A DNA stretch of 64,000 nt from Caviibacterium pharyngocola (GTDB lineage: Bacteria; Pseudomonadota; Gammaproteobacteria; Enterobacterales; Pasteurellaceae): NCBI RefSeq assembly GCF_002795405.1, contig NZ_PHGZ01000020.1:62001-126000 (forward strand). The letters run 5' to 3'. The notes beneath the pieces are model-generated. The model saw only the letters and a program-made list of their open reading frames with translations. It searched no databases and had not been told where the DNA came from. Below are positions 53,928 through 63,213 of the stretch, piece by piece. The first letter of the stretch is position 1, and each line of letters starts with the position of its first letter. A program made the translations under genes and the position numbers.

Positions 53928-54404
53928 CTAAAATAATATTCCCGAAGGCATTGTTAGATTGAGATAATAACTAAATATAAAGTACGCTATTACCGGTAAT
54001 ACGACTGAAAAGACTGCATAAACCCAATATTTTTTATGAATATATTGCGGAGTAAGGAGAATGGATAAACCAAACAAGAAAGGGATTGATGTGATAATAA
54101 AGCCTATATATTGCATTAATAATACATAGACGAAAATCAAAACAATAACTGCAAAAATTCTTTTCCAATCCGTTTCCTTGTTTTCTATATTTTGAGTCAC
54201 TTTCTTAATCTTATTTGCTGATGTAATCAGTAAAATCAAAGAAGTAATCAATAAAAATGAACCGTAAATTTTTGGCATAAAATCCGCTTCAACACTGACT
54301 AAATCTTTTGTCTCAATTAGAAAAGCATTGGTTAGATAAAATAATGCAACAAGAAAAAAGATAAATCCTGCTAAAAAGTTTTTATCAAAGAAATACTTTT
54401 TCAT
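53928..54404 (-). CDS. tctB: Tripartite tricarboxylate transporter, small membrane subunit TctB
   Basis: 158 residues from the ATG at 54404 (MKKYFFDKNFLAGFIFFLVA) behind TGGAGGTTG; the open frame to 54524 overlaps the dehydrogenase gene and is not used. Four membrane helices, low sequence conservation as usual for TctB. Confidence 0.88.
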   Translation of the reverse strand: MKKYFFDKNFLAGFIFFLVALFYLTNAFLIETKDLVSVEADFMPKIYGSFLLITSLILLITSANKIKKVTQNIENKETDWKRIFAVIVLIFVYVLLMQYIGFIITSIPFLFGLSILLTPQYIHKKYWVYAVFSVVLPVIAYFIFSYYLNLTMPSGILF

Positions 54405-54459
54405 ACAACAACCTCCATTTAGTATTGGGCTATTTATCATTGAAATAACCCCACAGTCT

Positions 54460-55617
54460 TTAAATAATTTTCTCGTAAATCGCCCGAATATCCGCTTTTG
54501 ACATTTCTTTCGGATTATTATCAAGCAAACGTCTTACCGTAAATGCGGAATCAACTAATTCATCCAACACATTTTCCGAAATTCCGACCGCTCTTAAATC
54601 ACATTTAATGTCAAGATCACGAATTAATGCGTAAAGCTCATCAATCATTTTCTCGGCGGCTTCACGTTGCGAACAACCCGCCACATCCAATCCCATTACT
54701 TGAGCAACTTTGGCAAATTTTTCTTCACAAGCATCAAGATTAAATTTCATTACGTCAGGTAATAAAATTGAGTTCGCTAATCCGTGAGGAATATGATATT
54801 TACCACCCAACGGGTAGGATAAAGCGTGAATCGCCACGGTACTGGAAGTTGCGATACAAGCACCGCCGAAATAAGAGCCCAACAGCATATTTTCACGGGC
54901 TTGCAGATTTTTGCCGTCTTGATAAGCGGTGCGAATATTAGCGGAAATTAATTCGATCGCTTTTAAGGCAAAAGTATCGCTAAACGGGCTGGATTTTTTG
55001 GAAATATAACATTCTAATGCGTGGCAGAACGCGTCAATACCGGTATTTGCCGTAATATGCGGCGGCAGACCAATCGTCATTACCGGATCGAGAATGACGC
55101 AATTCGGCAACATTTTTTCATCCACAATTCCGACTTTTAACTCACGTTCAGGAATTAATACGATTGAATTTTGTGTTGCTTCCGAACCGGTTCCGGATGT
55201 GGTCGGCACCATAATAGTCGGCAGTCCGCGACGTTTAAATTTTGCTTTGCCGTCAGCCACATCCTGTAAACTGACGTCATTATTCAACAAAATAGCCACT
55301 AATTTTGCCGTATCCATTGCCGAACCGCCGCCGATACCGATAATGACTTGCGAATTCATATTTTTTGCAGCAAGATAAATATCATTCACTTTGTCGATAG
55401 GTGGCTCAGGCGGTGTATCGTTAATGATATTTACGCTAATCCCTGATTTTTCTAACAGTTCTTTAGGCTGATTAATCAAGCCGGTATTAAATACGCCTTG
55501 ATCCGTAATAATTAATACATTTTTGGCACCGTATTCATTCACTACATCGACGATTTGACCGATACAACCTGCTCCGCCAATGATTTTGTTGGTGTGAAAT
55601 AAAGAATAATTATTCAT
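54460..55617 (-). CDS. Iron-containing alcohol dehydrogenase
   Basis: 385 residues of the group III ADH family. NAD-binding GIGGGSAMDTAKLVAILL near 95-112, TTSGTGSEATQNSIVL near 138, metal ligands in TGIDAFCHALECYISKKSSP (Asp and His near 192-200) and HALSYPLGGKYHIPHGLANS (near 260-279). It presumably reduces or oxidises an aldehyde or hydroxyacid intermediate of the pathway; no closer assignment is possible. Confidence 0.92.
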   Translation of the reverse strand: MNNYSLFHTNKIIGGAGCIGQIVDVVNEYGAKNVLIITDQGVFNTGLINQPKELLEKSGISVNIINDTPPEPPIDKVNDIYLAAKNMNSQVIIGIGGGSAMDTAKLVAILLNNDVSLQDVADGKAKFKRRGLPTIMVPTTSGTGSEATQNSIVLIPERELKVGIVDEKMLPNCVILDPVMTIGLPPHITANTGIDAFCHALECYISKKSSPFSDTFALKAIELISANIRTAYQDGKNLQARENMLLGSYFGGACIATSSTVAIHALSYPLGGKYHIPHGLANSILLPDVMKFNLDACEEKFAKVAQVMGLDVAGCSQREAAEKMIDELYALIRDLDIKCDLRAVGISENVLDELVDSAFTVRRLLDNNPKEMSKADIRAIYEKII

Positions 55618-55623
55618 TTGATA

Positions 55624-56607
55624 TTACTCCGATTTATTCCATTTAGGATGTTGATATACTTCCGGATTGCAAACATAAGACCACTTTTCACCATTAATTA
55701 CAGCTAAAACCCCTTGTGCCGCCATAGTTGCGACACCCGACGCTGCTTCTTTAGTTTGACCCGCCATATGCGGTGAAACAGTTACGTTATCTAATTCAAA
55801 TAATGGTGAGTTAATATCAACAGGCTCATTGGCAAAGACATCTAAGCCTGCAGTATGGATTCGTTTTTGCTCAAGTGCTTTGGTTAATGCAACTTCATCA
55901 ACAACTTCTCCTCTAGCGCAATTAATTAAAATTGTATGTGGATTCATTAAATTTAATTGTTCTTCACCAATTAGGTTTCTGGTTGCCTCAGTTAACGGTG
56001 TGTGAATAGAAATAACGTGAGAATCTTTAATGACATCTTCTAAGGTTGAACAATAAATATAACCTTCATTTTCAATTACTTTCTTATCAACAAAGGGATC
56101 ATAAATTTTAATGTTCATTCCAATCGCTTTAGACATTTGAGCCAGAATTGACCCGATTCGACCATATCCGACTAATCCCAGTGTCTTGCCGTTTAGTTCA
56201 TAAGCCTTATAGCTACTTCTGATAGCAAAATTTCCGTTTCGCATTTCCTTATCCGAACGAACTAAATCTTTGGCGCAAGCAAACATTAATGCAAATGCGT
56301 GTTCCGCAACGGATCGTGTATTGGCACCGGGAGCAATAACAACAGGAATACCTAATTCGGTGGCAGTTTTAACATCAACATCATCAACTCCAACACCCGG
56401 TCTACCTATTACTTTAAGATTCTTAGCTTGCAATAACGTTTCTCTGTCAATAGAACCGATACGGATAATTAAACCGTCGGCATCAAGCAACTCCGGTAAC
56501 ATAACTTTAGGATTTCCGTCATTAGTAATCGCAATATTTGCGCCGGCTTTCTCCAGAACCTCCATTCCGTCATCGTGTAAACGATGTGAAATTACTACTT
56601 TTTTCAT
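55624..56607 (-). CDS. D-2-hydroxyacid dehydrogenase
   Basis: 327 residues from the ATG at 56607. NAD site LGLVGYGRIGSILAQMSKAI near 144-163; catalytic Arg in LINCARGEVVDEVALTKALE near 226-245; Glu in FANEPVD near 257; His in VSPHMAGQTKEAASG near 277. Belongs to the phosphoglycerate/2-hydroxyacid dehydrogenase family. In this operon it may oxidise an acid sugar or reduce a 2-keto acid product. Confidence 0.92.
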   Translation of the reverse strand: MKKVVISHRLHDDGMEVLEKAGANIAITNDGNPKVMLPELLDADGLIIRIGSIDRETLLQAKNLKVIGRPGVGVDDVDVKTATELGIPVVIAPGANTRSVAEHAFALMFACAKDLVRSDKEMRNGNFAIRSSYKAYELNGKTLGLVGYGRIGSILAQMSKAIGMNIKIYDPFVDKKVIENEGYIYCSTLEDVIKDSHVISIHTPLTEATRNLIGEEQLNLMNPHTILINCARGEVVDEVALTKALEQKRIHTAGLDVFANEPVDINSPLFELDNVTVSPHMAGQTKEAASGVATMAAQGVLAVINGEKWSYVCNPEVYQHPKWNKSE

Positions 56608-56640
56608 TTCATTCTCCACAAGAATCAATAGTAAGAAATA

Positions 56641-56692
56641 AAAGTGCGGCCTTTTTTAGAAAAGTTTTGAAAAAACCAACCGCACTTTTTAG
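56641..56692 (-). terminator. Uptake-signal hairpin between aldolase and dehydrogenase genes
   Basis: AAAAGTGCGGCC and its partner AACCGCACTTTT, imperfect by one base, with a long loop. It may reduce read-through inside the operon. Confidence 0.55.
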
Positions 56693-56697
56693 CTTTG

Positions 56698-57576
56698 TTA
56701 TTTGTAGTATTCAAAAACTTCCAGCAATGCTTGATCTATTGCCGGATTATTGGCGCAGTTGGACGGCTCTTTTGCAATACCAACATTATGACCTCTTAAT
56801 TGGGCCGCCCGTTTTACCACGGAATTAGGATTACCTTTTGCCATTACATTACGGAACGCACGAATTTTTTTCTGGGCTTCGTTAGCTTTTTCAAAATTGC
56901 CTTGTTTCCATTGTTCGTAAATTTCTACCATTAATTCAGGGAAAACATTGGAGCATCCGCTAATTGCACCGGTACCACCGGCTAACAATGTCCATAAAAT
57001 TAGCGAATCATTACCAGCCATAACACTTAAACGCGGATCGGTATTTTCAATATATTTCAATGAATTATCGAAATTTCCACTACTATCTTTTATACCAATA
57101 ATGTTTTCGTATTTAGCTAACTTTTTCACCGTTGTGTAATCAATGTTATTCCCTGTACGAGCCGGAATGTTGTACATTAAAATTGGTAAATTTACTGCTT
57201 CGGCTACTTGGCTAAAATGACGATAAAGATCATCTTGTGATACTTGAATAAAATAAGGAGAAATTACTGAAAGCAAATCAACTCCAAGATCTTGAACTTC
57301 TTTAGAAAATTCAATAGTTTCTTTAGTCGTAATACCGCCCGTACCCGCATACACAGGCACGCGACCATTTACGTGTTTTACCGTTTCTTTAATAATTTCT
57401 AATTTTTCTGCTCGGTCAAAGGCATAAAACTCACCATTAGTACCCAAAGTAAAAATGCCGTGCACGCCCGCATTAATCAAATAATCAATAAAATCACGGT
57501 ATGCGCCTGCATTAAAACGTTGATTATCATCAAGAGCTGTTAAGATTGGTGTAACAATACCTTCTGGTTTAAACAT
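56698..57576 (-). CDS. DHDPS/NAL-family aldolase
   Basis: 292 residues, TIM barrel of the dihydrodipicolinate synthase family. GTNGEFYAFDRAEKLEIIKE near 43-62; Tyr in PILMYNIPARTGNNIDY near 130-146; Schiff-base Lys in NIIGIKDSSGNFDNS near 158-172. The organism's own dapA would be elsewhere; the context points to a 2-keto-3-deoxy-acid or related aldolase/dehydratase. Confidence 0.9.
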   Translation of the reverse strand: MFKPEGIVTPILTALDDNQRFNAGAYRDFIDYLINAGVHGIFTLGTNGEFYAFDRAEKLEIIKETVKHVNGRVPVYAGTGGITTKETIEFSKEVQDLGVDLLSVISPYFIQVSQDDLYRHFSQVAEAVNLPILMYNIPARTGNNIDYTTVKKLAKYENIIGIKDSSGNFDNSLKYIENTDPRLSVMAGNDSLILWTLLAGGTGAISGCSNVFPELMVEIYEQWKQGNFEKANEAQKKIRAFRNVMAKGNPNSVVKRAAQLRGHNVGIAKEPSNCANNPAIDQALLEVFEYYK

Positions 57577-57596
57577 AATTATTTTCCTCGCGTTAT

Positions 57597-58598
57597 TTAT
57601 TGGTTTGCGTATTTAATATTTGCCATTTTGGCGCCTAGATAGAGGGCTTCGGTCATACTGCGGCTGTCTGCGATGCCTTTTCCGGCGATTGGGAATGCGG
57701 TTCCGTGATCCACTGAAGTGCGGATAAACGGTAAGCCGACGGTAACATTCACACCGGTATCAAACCCTAAGAGTTTGATTGGGATATGTCCTTGGTCGTG
57801 GTACATCACGACCACCATATCGAATTCGTTTAAGTTTGCAGCGCGGTGGAAAAGGGTGTCCGGTGGAACTGGGCCGGTGACATTAAAGCCTTTGGCTTGT
57901 GCAGCTTTGATTGCCGGTACGATTTCTTTTTCGTCTTCATCTCCGAACATTCCGTTTTCGCCGGAATGCGGATTTAGTCCGGCAACGGCAATGCGCGGGT
58001 TGGCGAAACCGAGCATTCTTGCGTTTTCTTCCGCCAAATCAATGACCGTCGCTACGCGTTCTTTGGTAACTAAATCGCAAGCTTTGCGTAGTTGAACGTG
58101 TGTTGTGACGTGAATAACATTAAGCTTTTCACTGGTCAGCATCATTGAATAATCTTTTGTGTGACTTAATGTGGCAAGAATTTCCGTGTGTCCGGGAAAC
58201 ATTTTGCCGCCGGCGTGTAAGGCTTCTTTATTTAAAGGTGCGGTGACAATGGCGTGAATTTTTCCGTCTAATGTGAGCTGCACGGCTTTTTCGATAAACT
58301 CATACGCAGCTCTGCCGGCGCGCGGATCCACTTGAGCAAAAGGTAAATCCGCCGGCAAGTTATCTAAATCCAAAATATCGATATAGCCGAATTCGCCGGT
58401 AAAATTATCCAAATTTTCCACCGCTCTTAGGGTCAGTTTAGAATTTACAATCGGCAATGCGCGTTGCATAATTTTTTTATCACCAATTACAATGGGATGT
58501 GCCAATTCGTAAATACGTTTATCTTCCAAGGCTTTAATAATCACTTCCGGACCGATGCCCGCCGCATCACCCATTGTGATGCCTAAAATAGGTTTCAT
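57597..58598 (-). CDS. pdxA2: PdxA2-type 4-phospho-D-threonate dehydrogenase
   Basis: 333 residues. PdxA family: MKPILGITMGDAAGIGPEVI at 1-20, metal His in GKMFPGHTEILATLSHTKDY near 131 and YHDQGHIPIKLLGFDTGVNV near 262-281, VGLPFIRTSVDHGTAFPIAG near 283-302. The neighbour is a DUF1537 kinase; published work on DUF1537 showed that such PdxA2 enzymes oxidise and decarboxylate 4-phospho-D-threonate (or erythronate) to DHAP. It is therefore not the vitamin B6 enzyme. Confidence 0.9.
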   Translation of the reverse strand: MKPILGITMGDAAGIGPEVIIKALEDKRIYELAHPIVIGDKKIMQRALPIVNSKLTLRAVENLDNFTGEFGYIDILDLDNLPADLPFAQVDPRAGRAAYEFIEKAVQLTLDGKIHAIVTAPLNKEALHAGGKMFPGHTEILATLSHTKDYSMMLTSEKLNVIHVTTHVQLRKACDLVTKERVATVIDLAEENARMLGFANPRIAVAGLNPHSGENGMFGDEDEKEIVPAIKAAQAKGFNVTGPVPPDTLFHRAANLNEFDMVVVMYHDQGHIPIKLLGFDTGVNVTVGLPFIRTSVDHGTAFPIAGKGIADSRSMTEALYLGAKMANIKYANQ

Positions 58599-58614
58599 TT
58601 TTTACTCCTTATTT

Positions 58615-59886
58615 CTAGGGTCTGTTGACCTTATTCTGTATAAAATCGATGGTTTTCCATAAAACCGTTTCGGAACCAAAACCGCCGGCTTTCGTAATAA
58701 TCGGAATGTGGGAAAAAGGCGTCGAAGGGAAATAACCGAAAGGCACGCCGCTTTCGATTTCTCCGCCGATTCGATAACGTTTACCGCCTAATTTTTTCGC
58801 CACACCGACGGCAATATCACCGCCGGTTAAAAATAATCCGCCGATATTGAAATGAATTTCCGTTAAAATTGCCGCACTTAATTTCGATAATTCTTGGCAA
58901 ATCATTTCGCCCAAAGTTGCGCGATCCAGTTGATATTGTCGGCAAAGGGTGTCAATGTTTTCTCGTGCGGCAAGGGAATTGTCGGTTTGTAATAAAACGT
59001 GATGTTTTTCACGCAAGCGATGAATAACTTTTTGTTTTATCCGTTCAAGATTGCTATCGCGGCGAAGCAGGCTTTCCGTCGGTATAACGATTGGTGTTAA
59101 ATGAGAATGCTGTGCGACATATTCCGCTTGTCGGCGGGTTTTCTCACTCATTGATCCGATAACAAAGAAAATCGGTAATGCGGATTGCACGTCAAAGTGC
59201 GGTCTTTTTTCACTGAAAATCGACTGCGCTAAACCGGATGAACCCACCAAAATATGCGGTTCGTTAAGTTGAGCGGCGATTTGATTAATACGTTGTAAAT
59301 CTTGTTCGTTTTCTGCATCAAAACAAACGATTAAAGAAGAATTTTGTGAGCAATTTTCTTTAATAATACTTAAACAATCCGATTGTCTTAATAAATCCAA
59401 ATGAATACGAAGCTGCGGAATCGCCGTTTGCGCGGCGATAATCTGCCGTACGTCTGAAGAAATAATCGGTGTTTTTGGATCGGTGGCGAACTCGGTTTCG
59501 ATTAACGGTTGATTATGTACATAGCATATGCCGTTTTTAATCGTTCTACCCGCTTTAGGAAGCGCCGGACAAAAAAGAGCGAGCTTACGTTGTGCTGCTT
59601 GTAAGCAACTTTCTATTTCCGCACCGATATTACCGCGCAGTGTCGAGTCGATTTTTTTATAAATACAAGCCGAAATAGGTTGTGAAGAAATGACTTGATA
59701 AACAGATTTTTGAGCGTTTTCAATCGTCATTGCTCGTGAATCGGTGTTCACCACAATGACATCTGCCGAATCATCATATGATTGCGAAAAATCTACCATT
59801 ACGTCCACAGATAGCCCTTGTAGGCTAAATTGAACGCCGGTATCGTTAGCTCCGGTAAAGTCGTCGGCAATCACAAACAATTTCAT
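58615..59886 (-). CDS. dtnK: Four-carbon acid-sugar kinase (DUF1537, DtnK-like)
   Basis: 423 residues. The N-terminal part begins MKLFVIADDFTGANDTGVQF, the DUF1537 signature with the substrate-binding DDFTGA; ACIYKKIDSTLRGNIGAEIE is near 93-112. The C-terminal nucleotide-binding part has FLTGGDIAVGVAKKLGGKRY near 349 and GEIESGVPFGYF. This family phosphorylates D-threonate, L-threonate or D-erythronate at C4. Pairing with pdxA2 favours D-threonate, by analogy. First gene of the operon, with a CRP site about 60 bp upstream. Confidence 0.9.
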   Translation of the reverse strand: MKLFVIADDFTGANDTGVQFSLQGLSVDVMVDFSQSYDDSADVIVVNTDSRAMTIENAQKSVYQVISSQPISACIYKKIDSTLRGNIGAEIESCLQAAQRKLALFCPALPKAGRTIKNGICYVHNQPLIETEFATDPKTPIISSDVRQIIAAQTAIPQLRIHLDLLRQSDCLSIIKENCSQNSSLIVCFDAENEQDLQRINQIAAQLNEPHILVGSSGLAQSIFSEKRPHFDVQSALPIFFVIGSMSEKTRRQAEYVAQHSHLTPIVIPTESLLRRDSNLERIKQKVIHRLREKHHVLLQTDNSLAARENIDTLCRQYQLDRATLGEMICQELSKLSAAILTEIHFNIGGLFLTGGDIAVGVAKKLGGKRYRIGGEIESGVPFGYFPSTPFSHIPIITKAGGFGSETVLWKTIDFIQNKVNRP

Positions 59887-59945
59887 AAAATTTATTTCCT
59901 TTCCGTTTTATGCACGAAAAGTATATGAAAAAAATCATTATGAAA

Positions 59946-59961
59946 CCGTGATGAATATCAC
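59946..59961 (-). promoter_or_regulatory. CRP site upstream of the acid-sugar operon
   Basis: On the operon strand TGTGATATTCATCACG, nine of ten consensus bases of TGTGA-N6-TCACA. It is 60 bp upstream of the kinase start, suitable for activation under sugar limitation. Confidence 0.75.
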
Positions 59962-60020
59962 AAAAATGAATAAATAAAATCTTTTTGATTATAAATAATC
60001 ATTTTCTAGATTTAAAGTTC

Positions 60021-61319
60021 CTACCTATACCTATCCAAAAACCGATAATAATTCGTTCCGATAAACAGCGCGGCTTTTTTGGCGAGGCGGCCGCCGCGAA
60101 TAGAAGGGACTTTTAGCACTTCGAAGGTGGAAAGGCGTTCGTCGTTGCCTAAAATGGCTTCGGCGATAATTCGCCCTGCCAAGCCGGTTAAGGCGACGCC
60201 GTGGCCGGAATAGCCTTGGGCGAAGTAAATGTTCGGTGCGATGCGTCCGAAGTGCGGGTTGGCGTTGATGGTCATATCAATCGGTCCACCCCAACCGTAA
60301 TCGATTTTGACGTTTTCCAGTTGAGGGAATACGGCGAGCATATTTTTGCGCATTACTTCGATCATATTATGTTCGGAGCTGGAATCGCTGCCGAATAATA
60401 GGCGATTGTCCGCGCTTAAGCGGTAATAATCCAATAAATAGTTGTTGTCGCAGACGGACATTCCGTTGTTGATGACGCTGTCCGCCGTTTGTTGATCTAA
60501 GGGTTCCGTTGCGATGATGAAACTTTCCACCGGCAGAATTTTTTTTGCGATGCCGTGGTGAATGGTTTTCGGTAACGCGGCGATATAAGCGTTTGTGGCT
60601 AAGACGACGTCTTTTGCAATCACGGAAGAAACGTCGGTTTTTACTTTGACTTTCGATTTGCCGATGCGTAAATCGATCACCGGCGATTGTTCGTAAATTT
60701 CCACGCCGAGATCAAGGCAAGCTTTGGCTAGACCCAAACAATAATTAAGCGGATGTAGATGACCGGAATTGCTGTCGAACAAGGCGCCTTGATAAATTTT
60801 GCTGCCGAGATGACGTTCCAGTTGCGCTTTATCCCAAAGTTGCATTTTTTCATAGCCGAAGATTTCTCGGCTGGCTTTTTCGATCGCGATCAGATCATCC
60901 AGACGACGTTGGTTGAGCGCGAGGGTTGCGTAGCCTTTGCGCCAATCGCATTGGATCTGATATTTTTTAATCCGTTCATCAATAATATCAATGGCTTCGA
61001 GGGACATTTTCCAGAGTTTATTCGCAACGTCAAATCCCACTTGCTTAATGTATTCGTCAATGCCGTCCTCAAACCCGTTAATCGCTTGACCTCCGCTACG
61101 ACCGGAAGCGCCGAAGCCGATTCGTGCGCCTTCCAGTACAATGACTTTTTTTCCTTGTTCCGCTAATTCAAGTGCGGTGGATAAACCGAGAAAACCGGCG
61201 CCGATAACACAAACGTCGGCGGATTGTCTTTTTAATAACGGCGGACATTCAAGGTGAAGATTGCAAGTGTCTGAATAATAGGATTGAATATGATCTTGGT
61301 GTGAATAGGTAAGTAGCAT
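60021..61319 (-). CDS. FAD-dependent amine oxidase, OrdL/PuuB-like
   Basis: 432 residues of the DAO family. The FAD site is VCVIGAGFLGLSTALELAEQ near 36-55 (GxGxxG), followed by GASGRSGGQAINGFE near 71, typical of gamma-glutamylputrescine oxidase (PuuB/OrdL), and GWGGPIDMTINANPHFGRIA near 347. It probably oxidises a polyamine or amino acid derivative. It is divergent from potD, a polyamine-binding protein gene, which supports a link to polyamines. No other puu genes are nearby. Confidence 0.85.
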   Translation of the reverse strand: MLLTYSHQDHIQSYYSDTCNLHLECPPLLKRQSADVCVIGAGFLGLSTALELAEQGKKVIVLEGARIGFGASGRSGGQAINGFEDGIDEYIKQVGFDVANKLWKMSLEAIDIIDERIKKYQIQCDWRKGYATLALNQRRLDDLIAIEKASREIFGYEKMQLWDKAQLERHLGSKIYQGALFDSNSGHLHPLNYCLGLAKACLDLGVEIYEQSPVIDLRIGKSKVKVKTDVSSVIAKDVVLATNAYIAALPKTIHHGIAKKILPVESFIIATEPLDQQTADSVINNGMSVCDNNYLLDYYRLSADNRLLFGSDSSSEHNMIEVMRKNMLAVFPQLENVKIDYGWGGPIDMTINANPHFGRIAPNIYFAQGYSGHGVALTGLAGRIIAEAILGNDERLSTFEVLKVPSIRGGRLAKKAALFIGTNYYRFLDRYR

Positions 61320-61526
61320 AAAACCCGATAAATAAGAAAATTTTTCGCAGATATTACTCTCATAAGAAGATATGTCAAACTTTTCGCTATAAAATAGACG
61401 AATATCTGTTATACTTCGTTCAACTTTTTTCTTAAAAGTTTCGTTTTATTCAATAAAACAAATTTATTTTTAACCGCACTTTAATCTTACGTCGTATTTA
61501 TAACATCGACTTCGGAGGACGAAAAA

Positions 61527-62576
61527 TTGAAAAAAATCATTGCTCGCGCAATCACTTCTCTTTTCTTTATTACCTTATCTCTTTTCAGTAACCTAAGTTT
61601 CGCCAAAGAAAAACTCTATGTTTACAACTGGACCGATTATATTCCTTCAAGTTTAATCGCCGAATTTACCAAAGAAACCGGCATTGAAGTCATTTATTCG
61701 ACTTTTGAAAGCAACGAAGAAATGTATGCCAAATTAAAATTACTTTCGCAAAATACCGGCTATGATCTGGTTTTTCCATCCAGTTATTATGTGGGAAAAA
61801 TGGTGAAAGAAGGTATGTTGCAACCGCTTGATCATAATAAACTGTCCAATTTTAAACAAATTCCGCAACATTTATTGAATAAAGAATTCGATCCGAATAA
61901 TCGTTATTCTTTGCCTTATGTTTACGGTTTAACCGGTATCGGCGTAAATGCGGAAGAAATTCCATTACAAAATATCACCGGCTGGGCGGATTTATGGAAC
62001 CCGCAATACAAAGGAAAAGTGTTGCTCACCAGCGATGCGCGCGAAGTGTTCCACATCGCGTTATTATTAAACGGAAAATCGCCGAATACTACCGATGAAG
62101 CGGAGATCAAAGCGGCTTACGAACGTTTGTTAGCCTTACTACCGAATGTGTCGGTGTTTAACTCCGATTCGCCGGAAGTGCCTTATGTGCAAGGCGAAGT
62201 GTCTTTAGGGATGATTTGGAACGGTTCCGCTTATTTGGGCAATAAAGAAAATAACCATATTCGATTTGTTTATCCGAAGGAAGGCGCTATTTTCTGGATG
62301 GATAATTACGCCATTCCGAAAACCGCGAAAAATGTCGCAAATGCCTATAAATTCATTGATTTCCTCCTTCGTCCGGAAAGCGCCAAAGTGGTTGTGGAAC
62401 GAATGGGATTCTCGATGCCGAATGAAGGCGTGAAAGCGTTATTGGATCCGTCCATCGCCGATAATCCGGTGTTATTCCCACCGGCGGAAGAAGTGGAAAA
62501 AGGCATTTTACAAGGTGATGTGGGCGATGCCGTAGATATTTATGAAAAATATTGGAATAAATTAAAAACCAATTAA
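61527..62576 (+). CDS. potD: Spermidine/putrescine-binding protein PotD
   Basis: 349 residues with a Sec signal ([20 protein letters not shown], cleaved after about 26). Mature sequence [20 protein letters not shown] and [14 protein letters not shown] match PotD. The start is a TTG at 61527, eight bases after GGAGG at 61514-61518; the first in-frame ATG is far inside. The permease genes potABC are not here. Ends with a strong hairpin (62584-62608). Confidence 0.94.
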   Translation: MKKIIARAITSLFFITLSLFSNLSFAKEKLYVYNWTDYIPSSLIAEFTKETGIEVIYSTFESNEEMYAKLKLLSQNTGYDLVFPSSYYVGKMVKEGMLQPLDHNKLSNFKQIPQHLLNKEFDPNNRYSLPYVYGLTGIGVNAEEIPLQNITGWADLWNPQYKGKVLLTSDAREVFHIALLLNGKSPNTTDEAEIKAAYERLLALLPNVSVFNSDSPEVPYVQGEVSLGMIWNGSAYLGNKENNHIRFVYPKEGAIFWMDNYAIPKTAKNVANAYKFIDFLLRPESAKVVVERMGFSMPNEGVKALLDPSIADNPVLFPPAEEVEKGILQGDVGDAVDIYEKYWNKLKTN

Positions 62577-62583
62577 CCGACAA

Positions 62584-62608
62584 AAACGCCGCTTTTTCTG
62601 CGGCGTTT
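62584..62608. terminator. Terminator between potD and gpt
   Basis: AAACGCCGC / GCGGCGTTT stem, 7-base loop, then TGTTTTTT; serves both convergent genes. Confidence 0.9.
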
Positions 62609-62625
62609 GTTTTTTAATAATAAGA

Positions 62626-63090
62626 TTATTTTCTTGCAAGCGGCGGAACAAAGCAAATGCCCATATCCCAAGGTTGTTCGATCCACGTATTTTGCGGAAT
62701 ATCCACAATATAATCGTCCACCAACGCCGCGCCTGCCGGTTTTGCAAATACAGTCACGAAACGCGCGTTCGGGTAAAGTTCACGAATAGCGCGAGCGGTA
62801 TTACCGGTATCGACCAAATCGTCCACCACGATAAATCCTTCGCCGCCATTATCCACTTGCGCGGCGTGTAATACGTTTAATTCGCCTTGTTTATTATGGT
62901 CATAACTTGAAATACACACGGTTTCAATGTGACGAATGCCTAATTCACGCGCTAAAACCGCTGCCGGAAACAAACCGCCGCGACTTACCGCAATGATACC
63001 TTTCCATTGTGCCGCCGGCAGTAATTGCTCGGCTAATTTTCTAGCGTGCATTTGGAACATATCCCAAGTGACAACATATTTTTCGCTCAT
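62626..63090 (-). CDS. gpt: Xanthine-guanine phosphoribosyltransferase
   Basis: 154 residues. Purine salvage: joins guanine, xanthine or hypoxanthine to PRPP. The PRPP loop is [17 protein letters not shown] near 85-101; N-terminal [20 protein letters not shown] and [17 protein letters not shown] match Gpt. Divergent from pepD, with 123 bp between the starts. Confidence 0.97.
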   Translation of the reverse strand: MSEKYVVTWDMFQMHARKLAEQLLPAAQWKGIIAVSRGGLFPAAVLARELGIRHIETVCISSYDHNKQGELNVLHAAQVDNGGEGFIVVDDLVDTGNTARAIRELYPNARFVTVFAKPAGAALVDDYIVDIPQNTWIEQPWDMGICFVPPLARK

Positions 63091-63213
63091 AACTCACCTT
63101 AAATAATATTGGCGGGTAAAATGCTACCCAATAAATAAAATTGGGTTAGGATAACCTGAAAAACGATTTTATGCTATTATTTTAAGAAACTTTTTCATTA
63201 AAGGAGAGAATAT

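Noticed and set aside
54405-54524. TctB extended to 198 residues
   Set aside because: The extension overlaps the dehydrogenase gene, and a strong ribosome site precedes the ATG at 54404.
57597-58598. PdxA of vitamin B6 synthesis
   Set aside because: The operon context with a DUF1537 kinase and transporter indicates the catabolic PdxA2 type; final proof needs enzyme tests.
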